This document shows, piece by piece, positions 31,129 to 37,193 of a stretch of DNA of 37,193 bases; within the stretch, counting starts at the first letter, position 1; each line of letters starts with the position of its first letter. Under the pieces are notes generated by a model. The model was not told the origin of the DNA and ran no database searches. It saw only the letters and a program-made list of their open reading frames with translations. A program made the position numbers and the translations under genes. The stretch is from Candidatus Stercoripulliclostridium merdipullorum (lineage in GTDB: Bacteria > Bacillota > Clostridia > Christensenellales > DTU072): contig DVOH01000016.1 of assembly GCA_018713745.1 (NCBI GenBank), positions 79,604 to 116,796 of the forward strand, in the 5' to 3' direction.

Positions 31129-31812
31129 ATGAACAAAATTCTGATAGTTGACGACGAAGCGCAAATCCGCACGATTGTCGGCAAATACGGCGCGATCGAG
31201 GGGTATACGGTCGACGAGGCGACCAACGGATTCGAAGCGATCGAGATGGTCAAACGGGGGACGTACGACCTGGTGATCATGGACGTCATGATGCCCGAGC
31301 TGGACGGATTTTCCGCCGTGCGCGAAATCCGTAAGTTCAGCAATCTGCCGATCATTATGTTGTCGGCGCGGACGGAGGAGTATGACCGGATCAACGGGTT
31401 TGAGATCGGGATCGACGATTACGTCACCAAGCCGTTTTCGCCGAAAGAGCTGATGTTGCGGATCAAAACCATTCTCAATCGCGTGCGGCAGGCGCCGGCG
31501 GCGGGGGAAGTGTTTGACAACGGAAGACTGAAGGTCGACTTTGCGGCGCGCCTGGTGTATGTCGACGGCGAACGCGTCGACCTTTCGCCCAAAGAGTACG
31601 AATTATTGTTTTATATGGTAAAAAACCGCGGGCTTGCTTTGTCGCGTGAAAAATTACTGAACGAAGTCTGGGGATACGATTTCTACGGCGATGACCGCAC
31701 GTTGGACACGCATATCAAACTGCTCCGCAAAAGTCTCGGGGCATGCAGCGATTCGATCGTGACCCTGCGCGGGATGGGGTATCGTTTTGAAAGCGACAAA
31801 GTCGGCGGTTGA
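31129..31812 (+). CDS. OmpR/PhoB-family response regulator
   Basis: The 227-aa regulator has an N-terminal receiver with the acidic pair D8-D9, phosphoacceptor Asp52 in VIMDVMMPELDG, the switch threonine/serine region LSARTEEY and Lys101 in VTKPFSP. The C-terminal winged helix (about 130-224) includes LSPKEYELLFYMVKN, SREKLLNEVWGYDF and RTLDTHIKLLRKSL with the final GMGYRFE. It should bind direct repeats upstream of its targets when phosphorylated by the downstream kinase. A GGGAGGAGG site precedes the ATG. The 3' end overlaps the kinase gene by 26 bases. Confidence 0.95.
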   Translation: MNKILIVDDEAQIRTIVGKYGAIEGYTVDEATNGFEAIEMVKRGTYDLVIMDVMMPELDGFSAVREIRKFSNLPIIMLSARTEEYDRINGFEIGIDDYVTKPFSPKELMLRIKTILNRVRQAPAAGEVFDNGRLKVDFAARLVYVDGERVDLSPKEYELLFYMVKNRGLALSREKLLNEVWGYDFYGDDRTLDTHIKLLRKSLGACSDSIVTLRGMGYRFESDKVGG

Positions 31813-33352
31813 GCCCGTTCGGCAGGACGCAAAACCGTCGGGAAAAACCCAACCTCCCCTCGCGGAAGAACGGAAATCACCGCAAAAATCGCGTAGCCGC
31901 ATCGGTCTGAAATGGAAATTGTTTATTATTATCGGAAGTTTTGCCGTGGTAATGATTGTTTTTGTGTGGGTATTTGCGATGTTTTTGGTCGACAAATCGT
32001 ACCGCACGGTCAAAATCAATACCGTCAAAGCCAACGCCAAAAGCATTGTCGAAAACATTAACAACGACAATCTCGGGCTTTTGCTCGACCGCATCGCCTA
32101 CGAAAGCGATACCTGCCTGATGATTGTCGGCGAGGACGGAACCGTCGTTTATGACGTCGGAGAAGGACAGCGGGTTTGCTTGATCCATCATCTCAGCTCG
32201 GACGGAATTGCCGAAAAGATTTCGCTTGCCAAGATTAAAGGGAGCGGCTATCTCGAAACTACGGTCCTCAGCGAAATTCTCGATGAAGATTACAGCCCCG
32301 GCGATTTCGCGGGGACTGCGCCTTCGGAAGAAGCCGATGTGCTCGAAAGCCTTTTGTATGTCGAACTGACCCGTGCGGGCGACGGCAAGGAGTATGCCGT
32401 TATTCTGAATACCGTGATCACGCCCGTGACGGCGGTGACGGGTACGGCGGCATTTCAGGCGGTTCTGCTGACGGCAGGGATTTTGGTTTTGTCGATGATC
32501 GTCGCGTTTGCCATGAGCAAACTGATCGCAAGTCCCATCGAGTCGCTTAACCGCACGGCAAAACGCATTGCCGGCGGGAAGTGGGACGTCGATTTCCAAT
32601 GCAGCGGCTATACCGAAATCGAAGAGCTGAAAGATACCTTGAACTACGCCGCGGGAGAGCTGAAAGAACTCGATCGTTACCGCAAGGAATTGTTGGCAAA
32701 CGTTTCGCACGATCTCCGCACGCCGCTTACGCTGATTAAAGCGTACAGCGAAATGATGCGGGATATTCCTTCCGAGAATACGCCCGAAAACCTGCAGACC
32801 GTCATCGACGAAACCGAGCGCCTCAGCAATCTCGTCGAAGATATGCTTAACGTCTCCAATATTCAGAGCGGCGGCAGGGATTTTAAGATCGAGCGCTTCG
32901 ATCTTGCCGCAACGATCGGTACGCTGCTTGACCGACACGGCAAACTTCTCAGCGGGATGGGCTACGAAGTGCGTTACGAAAACAAGACCCCGCTTCCCGT
33001 CATGGCGGACGAACAAAAAATCGTACAAGTCGTATACAATCTCGTCAACAATGCCGTCAATTATGCAGGGGCGGACAATCTGGTCATCGTGCGCGCGTTT
33101 GTGCGCGACAACCGGTTCGCGCGCGTCGAGGTCGAAGACCACGGCGCGGGCATCGACGTCAACATTCTGCCGCATATCTGGGATCGGTATTATAAGTCCA
33201 ACAAAGTTCATCGCCGCGCGTCGGTCGGGACGGGGCTCGGACTCAGTATCGTCAAGTCGGTGATGAGCGCGATGCCGGGCGGCGTGTACGGCGTCGACAG
33301 CGACGAAGGGAAGGGCAGTATATTTTATATTGAACTGCCCCTCAGCAGATAA
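31787..33352 (+). CDS. Membrane sensor histidine kinase
   Basis: Partner of the preceding regulator. From a TTG start that overlaps the regulator by 26 bases (GGGATGGGG upstream; no later ATG exists before the first membrane segment) it is 521 aa. A basic, proline-rich cytoplasmic tail (1-43) leads to membrane segment 1 (about 44-68), an extracellular sensor region of about 150 residues, segment 2 (about 223-243), HAMP, then HisKA with His308 in ANVSHDLRTPLTLI, and the ATPase with NLVNNAVNYA, DHGAGI and SVGTGLGLSIV. The external domain has an acidic stretch (EILDEDYSPGD) and no family that I can name, so the signal is unknown. Confidence 0.92.
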   Translation: MKATKSAVEPVRQDAKPSGKTQPPLAEERKSPQKSRSRIGLKWKLFIIIGSFAVVMIVFVWVFAMFLVDKSYRTVKINTVKANAKSIVENINNDNLGLLLDRIAYESDTCLMIVGEDGTVVYDVGEGQRVCLIHHLSSDGIAEKISLAKIKGSGYLETTVLSEILDEDYSPGDFAGTAPSEEADVLESLLYVELTRAGDGKEYAVILNTVITPVTAVTGTAAFQAVLLTAGILVLSMIVAFAMSKLIASPIESLNRTAKRIAGGKWDVDFQCSGYTEIEELKDTLNYAAGELKELDRYRKELLANVSHDLRTPLTLIKAYSEMMRDIPSENTPENLQTVIDETERLSNLVEDMLNVSNIQSGGRDFKIERFDLAATIGTLLDRHGKLLSGMGYEVRYENKTPLPVMADEQKIVQVVYNLVNNAVNYAGADNLVIVRAFVRDNRFARVEVEDHGAGIDVNILPHIWDRYYKSNKVHRRASVGTGLGLSIVKSVMSAMPGGVYGVDSDEGKGSIFYIELPLSR

Positions 33353-33439
33353 TTGAATAACGTTCACGCAAAATTCATATTACCGCCCTTTGAAAAACAG
33401 ATAGCCTTGTTAAGATATAACCATCAAAAGGATACGCCG

Positions 33440-33592
33440 ACTTCCCCAAAAACAATCAGGCGTACACAAGGGCTTGCCGGTTCGGTTGCGTAAGCAACAA
33501 CCAAAAGTTTTAAATCCCTCCTCCTTATCCCTATATAATCATCCAAAATCCTAAATCCCAAAAAAGAGAGTCGGCAAGCCCTCTTTTTTTTT
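33440..33592 (+). ncRNA. Structured intergenic element with terminator-like end (candidate RNA)
   Basis: In the 329-base gap between kinase and gatC, three paired elements occur in series: TACGCC / GGCGTA around 33433-33464, a local hairpin GTTGC-GTAA-GCAAC at about 33485-33498, and a long-range 11-bp pair AGGGCTTGCCG (33469-33479) / CGGCAAGCCCT (33572-33582) directly followed by nine T. It looks like an independent transcript or a leader ending in a terminator. A weak TTGAAA lies near 33391. It matches no riboswitch that I know and lacks T-box sequences. Confidence 0.4.
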
Positions 33593-33620
33593 GCAAAGAG
33601 CGGGGGAAGGGGGCAAACGG

Positions 33621-33649
33621 TTGACACCCGACGGGTGCGTCATTATAAT
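33621..33649 (+). promoter_or_regulatory. Consensus promoter of gatCAB
   Basis: TTGACA and TATAAT (both 6/6) are 17 bases apart. The spacer contains the palindrome CACCCG-A-CGGGTG (33625-33637), a possible operator. Confidence 0.85.
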
Positions 33650-33681
33650 TAAAACATCAGATTTTCCGAGAGGAACTTTTT

Positions 33682-33960
33682 ATGGTAGAGCGTGAAGAAG
33701 TGATCAAACTCGCGAGGCTGTCCAAACTTGCGTTTTCGCCCGAAGAGATCGATCGGTTTACCGTCGATATGCAGGCGATCGTAGCGTTTGCCGACCGCAT
33801 TGCGGCGGCGGAAGGCGCGGCGGAAGGCGCGCCCGAACCCGACAGCAGGTTGCGCGACGACGTTGTCGGGAAGAGTTTTTCGCAAGAAGAGATTCTCCGC
33901 AACGCGCCCGGAGAGCGGGGCGGATTTTTCCATCTGCCGAAGGAAGTGCAATTATGGTAG
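33682..33960 (+). CDS. gatC: Aspartyl/glutamyl-tRNA amidotransferase subunit C
   Basis: GatC is the small subunit that wraps and stabilises GatA and GatB. The 92-aa product has the usual two-part plan: a helical N terminus (EEVIKLARLSKLAFSPEEIDRF) and an extended C terminus ending with LRDDVVGKSFSQEEILRNAPGERGGFFHLPKEV, matching the family's conserved D-x-P/A...NAP...FF.VP pattern. An alanine/glutamate-rich insertion (AAAEGAAEGAPEPD) lies between. AGAGGAAC precedes the ATG. Its end overlaps gatA by seven bases, so the subunits are translationally coupled. Confidence 0.95.
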   Translation: MVEREEVIKLARLSKLAFSPEEIDRFTVDMQAIVAFADRIAAAEGAAEGAPEPDSRLRDDVVGKSFSQEEILRNAPGERGGFFHLPKEVQLW

Positions 33961-35384
33961 GCAAAATCGCTTATTACGCCGATTTGTTGCGGCAAAAACA
34001 ACTGTCTGCGCGGGAGCTGACCCAATCGTATCTCGATCGCATCGCGCGCGATAATCCCGCGCTTAACGCGTATATCACCGTCGCCGCCGACTTTGCGCTC
34101 GCGCAGGCGGACGCCGTCGACCGCAGACGGATGGCGGGAGAAGATTTGCCGATGCTTGCCGGAATCCCGATGACGGTTAAGGACAACATTTCGACCAAAG
34201 GGATTCTGACTACCTGCGCAAGCAAAATTTTGTCCAACTACGTCCCCGTATTTAACGCGTTTGCCGTCGAACGGATTTACGCAAACGGCGGCGTTATGCT
34301 CGGCAAAACCAATCTGGATGAGTTCGGGATGGGCTCGACCTGTGAGCACAGCGCGTACGGCGCAACCCGCAATCCCGTCGATCGCACCCGCGTTCCGGGC
34401 GGTAGTTCGGGGGGCGGAGCCGCCGCGGTTGCGGCAGATCTTGCCGTCTATGCGCTGGGATCGGATACCGGCGGATCCATCCGTCAGCCCTCGGCATTTT
34501 GCGGTACGGTAGGCTTTAAGCCCACCTACGGGATGGTGTCGCGTTGGGGGCTGATTGCCTATGCTTCGAGTCTTGATCAGATCGGCGTGATCGCTCCCAC
34601 CGTCGAAGACGCCGCCATCGTCACCGATGCCATCGCGTTGCCCGACCCGATGGACGCGACCTGTTCGCCCGCATCGCGCCCTTCGGCTTATGCGGGGCTG
34701 AAGCGCGACGTCAAAGGCCTGAAAATCGGCTTGATCCGCAACCTGTTCCGCGGGCTTAACCCCGTGATCGAAAACGCCGTGCGCGCCGCGGCGGAGCATT
34801 TCCGCACGCTGGGTGCCGAAGTCGTAGAGGTCGAAGCAGAACGCCTTGATCTCGTTTTGCCCGTTTATTATATTTTGGCATGCGCCGAAGCGGCGTCCAA
34901 CCTCAGTCGTTATGACGGCGTTCGGTACGGCGTCCGCGCAAAGGGCGCGACTTCGTTTGAAGAAATGGTCTGCAAAACCCGCAGCGAAGGGTTTGGCGAC
35001 GAGGTCAAACGCCGCATTATGCTCGGCAATTACGTTTTGAGTTCGGGTTACTTCGACGCCTATTACAAAAAAGCGCAGGAAATGCGCAACGGCTTGATCG
35101 CCGATCTCGACGCCTTGCTCCGCTCGGTCGACTGCCTCCTTGCGCCGACCGTCGCTTCCACCGCGTTCGGAATCGGAGAATTCAATTCTCTTTCTCCCGT
35201 CGAAATGTATTTGACCGACCTTTGCACCGTCCCCGTCAACGTGTGCGGACTGCCCGCAATCAGTCTGCCTTGCGGGAAGGACGAAAAGGGATTGCCCATC
35301 GGACTTCAGCTCATCGGCAAACGTTTTGCCGACGCCGATCTCCTGGCATACGCCAACGCTTACCAAACGACCCGGGAGGGATAA
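33954..35384 (+). CDS. gatA: Aspartyl/glutamyl-tRNA amidotransferase subunit A
   Basis: GatA is the glutaminase of the complex, supplying ammonia to transamidate mischarged Glu-tRNA(Gln) and Asp-tRNA(Asn). The 476-aa protein is a full amidase-signature enzyme: the catalytic lysine is in IPMTVKDNIS, the Ser-cisSer-Lys triad serines in GGSSGGGAAAVAA and GSDTGGSIRQPSAFCG, followed by GFKPTYGMVSRWGLIAYASSLDQIG. The start overlaps gatC; gatB follows after three bases. Presence of all three subunits implies that the organism relies on the indirect route for Gln-tRNA and/or Asn-tRNA. Confidence 0.97.
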   Translation: MVGKIAYYADLLRQKQLSARELTQSYLDRIARDNPALNAYITVAADFALAQADAVDRRRMAGEDLPMLAGIPMTVKDNISTKGILTTCASKILSNYVPVFNAFAVERIYANGGVMLGKTNLDEFGMGSTCEHSAYGATRNPVDRTRVPGGSSGGGAAAVAADLAVYALGSDTGGSIRQPSAFCGTVGFKPTYGMVSRWGLIAYASSLDQIGVIAPTVEDAAIVTDAIALPDPMDATCSPASRPSAYAGLKRDVKGLKIGLIRNLFRGLNPVIENAVRAAAEHFRTLGAEVVEVEAERLDLVLPVYYILACAEAASNLSRYDGVRYGVRAKGATSFEEMVCKTRSEGFGDEVKRRIMLGNYVLSSGYFDAYYKKAQEMRNGLIADLDALLRSVDCLLAPTVASTAFGIGEFNSLSPVEMYLTDLCTVPVNVCGLPAISLPCGKDEKGLPIGLQLIGKRFADADLLAYANAYQTTREG

Positions 35385-35387
35385 GCA

Positions 35388-36806
35388 ATGAGTTACGAAC
35401 TGATCGTAGGGCTCGAAACCCACGTCGAACTTTCGACCAAAACTAAAATTTTCTGTTCTTGTCCCACCAGCTTCGGCGATTCGCCCAACAGCAACTGCTG
35501 TCCCGTTTGCTTAGGATTTCCGGGCGCCTTGCCGCGGCTCAATCGCGCCGTCGTCGAGTACGCAGTCAAAGCGGGACTTGCAACCGACTGCAAGATCGGC
35601 AGAGTTTCGAAGATGGATCGCAAAAATTATGTCTATCCCGATCTGCCTAAGGCTTATCAGATTTCGCAGTTCGACCGTCCCCTTTGCTATGACGGCGGAA
35701 TGGATCTGTCAAGCGGCAATCGTATCCGCATTAACCGCATTCATATCGAAGAGGACGCCGGCAAGCTGATTCATACCGCGCAGGGCGTCTGTATCGATTA
35801 TAACCGCGGCGGAACGCCTTTGATCGAAATCGTGACCGAACCCGACTTCCGCAGTATCGAAGAAGTCCGTGAGTATGTCGAAAATCTTCGCTTAATCATG
35901 CGTTATCTCGACGTATCCGACTGCAAGATGCAGGAAGGCAGTATGCGCTGTGACGTCAACATTTCGGTGCGCCGCAAGGGCGAAACGCGCTTCGGAACCC
36001 GAACCGAACTGAAAAACATGAATTCGATTTCTTTCATCTGCAAGGCAATCGAAGTGGAGTATCAGCGCCAGATCGACGAGATCGAGCACGGCAGACCCAT
36101 CGTGCAGGAGACCCGTCGTTATGTCGAAAGCGGCAATTATACCGAATCGATGCGCGGGAAGGAGGACAGCCAGGATTATCGCTATTTTCGGGAGCCCGAT
36201 CTGCCGCTCGTCAACGTTTCGGACGCAGAAGTCGAAGCGCTTGCCGCGGCACTGCCCGAATTGCCTCGCGCAAAACTCAACCGCTATGTCGACGATTTCG
36301 GCATCAACGAGAAGGAAGCCCGACAGATCGTGCGTTATCCCGCGCTTGCAAAGTATTTCGAAGCGATGGCGGAGGGCGTCAACCCGCGTCAGGCAGCTAA
36401 CGTTATGCTGACGTATGTCTTCCGTTGTTTCGAGACCGACGAGCAAAAAGAAGAAGGGTGCGTCCCCGTTGCGGCGGAGGAACTCAACCGCGTCTTGCGC
36501 TATGCCGCGGAAGGTAAGCTCAATCAAAATGCCTTGAAAAAAGTCGTCGATACGATGCTGAAAGAAGGCAAAGGATTTGATGCGATTTTCACATTGGAGC
36601 AGTTTCAGGCTCCCGAAATCGACCTTTCGGCACTCTGTAAAGGAATTGTATCGGATAATCCGAAAATTGTTTCCAGCTATCTCGGCGGTGCCGAAAAGGC
36701 AATCGGCGCGTTGATCGGACAGGCGATGAAAGCGACCAAAGGCGCTGTCGATCCTGCCGCGATTCGTGCGGCGATTCTTGCCGCGATCGAGGAAGTTCGC
36801 GCATAA
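35388..36806 (+). CDS. gatB: Aspartyl/glutamyl-tRNA amidotransferase subunit B
   Basis: GatB binds the mischarged tRNA, activates the acyl group with ATP and receives ammonia from GatA. The 472-aa protein begins YELIVGLETHVELSTKTKIFC and has the zinc-type cysteines in CSCPTSFGDSPNSNCCPVCLGFPG, then MDRKNYVYPDLPKAYQISQ, the EEDAGKL and NRGGTPLIEIVTEPD motifs, and the C-terminal YqeY-like tail domain (KGIVSDNPKIVSSYLGGAEKAIGALIGQ). AGGGATAAGC lies before the ATG. It is the last gene of the operon. Confidence 0.97.
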   Translation: MSYELIVGLETHVELSTKTKIFCSCPTSFGDSPNSNCCPVCLGFPGALPRLNRAVVEYAVKAGLATDCKIGRVSKMDRKNYVYPDLPKAYQISQFDRPLCYDGGMDLSSGNRIRINRIHIEEDAGKLIHTAQGVCIDYNRGGTPLIEIVTEPDFRSIEEVREYVENLRLIMRYLDVSDCKMQEGSMRCDVNISVRRKGETRFGTRTELKNMNSISFICKAIEVEYQRQIDEIEHGRPIVQETRRYVESGNYTESMRGKEDSQDYRYFREPDLPLVNVSDAEVEALAAALPELPRAKLNRYVDDFGINEKEARQIVRYPALAKYFEAMAEGVNPRQAANVMLTYVFRCFETDEQKEEGCVPVAAEELNRVLRYAAEGKLNQNALKKVVDTMLKEGKGFDAIFTLEQFQAPEIDLSALCKGIVSDNPKIVSSYLGGAEKAIGALIGQAMKATKGAVDPAAIRAAILAAIEEVRA

Positions 36807-36837
36807 ACAGCATCGTCAAAACGAGGGATACAATCGG

Positions 36838-36867
36838 AAAGCGGCGTCGGAAACGGCGCTTTTTTCG
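36838..36867 (+). terminator. Terminator of gatCAB
   Basis: AAAGCG-G-CGT / ACG-G-CGCTTT pairs with one internal G-G mismatch around a CGGAA loop, followed by a T-run. Confidence 0.8.
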
Positions 36868-36924
36868 TGCAACGGATCGGTCCGATTTTTCCGTAATTGA
36901 AATAAATCGTAAAACCATATCGGG

Positions 36925-36950
36925 AATCGCCTTGCAGGGCGATTTTTTTT
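36925..36950 (+). terminator. Second terminator-like hairpin downstream of gatB
   Basis: AATCGCC / GGCGATT pair across TTGCAG and run into eight T. The gap 36807-37135 otherwise shows no gene; ATACGCGTAT near 37042 is a short perfect palindrome. Confidence 0.75.
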
Positions 36951-37072
36951 GGGATCGGGAATTCGGGCAGACTAATCGACGGCTGTCGACGTATTTCTTC
37001 TTTTTTCGTTTGGTTAGCTTAAAAATCACGCTTATTTAATATATACGCGTATGTGCGTGGTAAAATTTGGTG

Positions 37073-37101
37073 TTGACACGCGGGCGCGCTCAAGATATAA
37101 T
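37073..37101 (+). promoter_or_regulatory. Consensus promoter of the gene at the right edge
   Basis: TTGACA and TATAAT (both 6/6) are 17 bases apart, 34 bases before the next start codon. Confidence 0.85.
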
Positions 37102-37135
37102 GATGGTACAATCTATTCCTTTATGGAGGTTTACT

Positions 37136-37193
37136 ATGAAAAAGAGACTTTTAATTGCGCTCCTTGCGGTGCTGTTGATTGTCGCCTTAACGT
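37136..37193 (+). CDS. Start of a secreted or lipoprotein gene (5' end only)
   Basis: Only 19 codons are in the window. ATG follows TGGAGGT at good spacing. The peptide KKRLLIALLAVLLIVALT is a classic signal sequence: two or three basic residues and a hydrophobic core. The cleavage or lipobox region lies beyond the edge, so the product cannot be identified. A consensus promoter sits directly upstream. Confidence 0.8.
   Translation, partial: MKKRLLIALLAVLLIVALT

Noticed and set aside
33424-33627. 67-aa minus-strand ORF in the kinase-gatC gap
   Set aside because: It runs through the terminator and paired segments, has no ribosome site and resembles no protein.
33440-33680. T-box riboswitch ahead of gatCAB
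   Set aside because: No AGGGTGGNACCGCG-type antiterminator or specifier loop is visible, and gatC has its own consensus promoter downstream of the structured part.

Overview
The window looks like chromosome of an anaerobic, Gram-positive-type Bacillota, most likely class Clostridia and perhaps a gut Christensenellales-like lineage. This is inferred, not proven, from strong AGGAGG ribosome sites, near-consensus sigma-A promoters with 17-bp spacers, U-tailed hairpin terminators, lipobox lipoproteins, an OmpR-type two-component pair, GatCAB and a Clostridia-style amidase with peptidoglycan-binding repeats. GC is moderate to high, except in one clearly AT-rich gene next to tRNA-Ala.

Layout: 1-6069 is a tightly packed histidine operon, hisG(3' end)-D-C-B-H-A-F-IE, with a likely internal promoter at the end of hisC and a terminator after hisIE. 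6109-8237 is a single gene for a glutaminase-family (DUF4965/DUF1793-type) protein. 8339-12892 is an amino-sugar/galactose salvage operon: intracellular GH20 hexosaminidase, NahK-like kinase, CBM9-like protein, GalE and a TSCPD protein. 12893-14890 is a rearranged tRNA-Ala(GGC) locus: a 155-bp-offset tandem duplication that includes a truncated tRNA, tRNA fragments in both orientations, large hairpins, and a 174-bp direct repeat that brackets an AT-rich sugar O-acetyltransferase cassette. 14972-22645 is a patchwork of accessory genes: an unknown protein, a GH16 lipoprotein, an Xre regulator divergent from a lipoprotein, an ABM monooxygenase with a metallophosphoesterase that appears frameshifted at an A7 tract, an amidase lacking a zinc ligand, a leucine-rich-repeat lipoprotein, and two broken beta-helix genes that run into each other.

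22774-27471 holds the most interesting unit: a four-gene operon in which two distantly paralogous multipass membrane proteins flank a CrtI/RetSat-type FAD oxidoreductase and a ferredoxin-reductase/[2Fe-2S] fusion. It has its own promoter, palindromes just upstream of it, and a terminator. I read it as a complete membrane-associated NAD(P)H-driven redox module of unknown substrate. One membrane subunit carries six cysteines within 27 residues; the other lacks them.

27485-36806 returns to housekeeping: a YgjP/DUF45 metallopeptidase, a DUF1846 protein, an HtrA-type protease in line with an OmpR/sensor-kinase pair (probable envelope-stress unit), a structured intergenic segment, and gatCAB for transamidation of Glu-tRNA(Gln)/Asp-tRNA(Asn). 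The last 58 bases start a secreted protein behind a consensus promoter.
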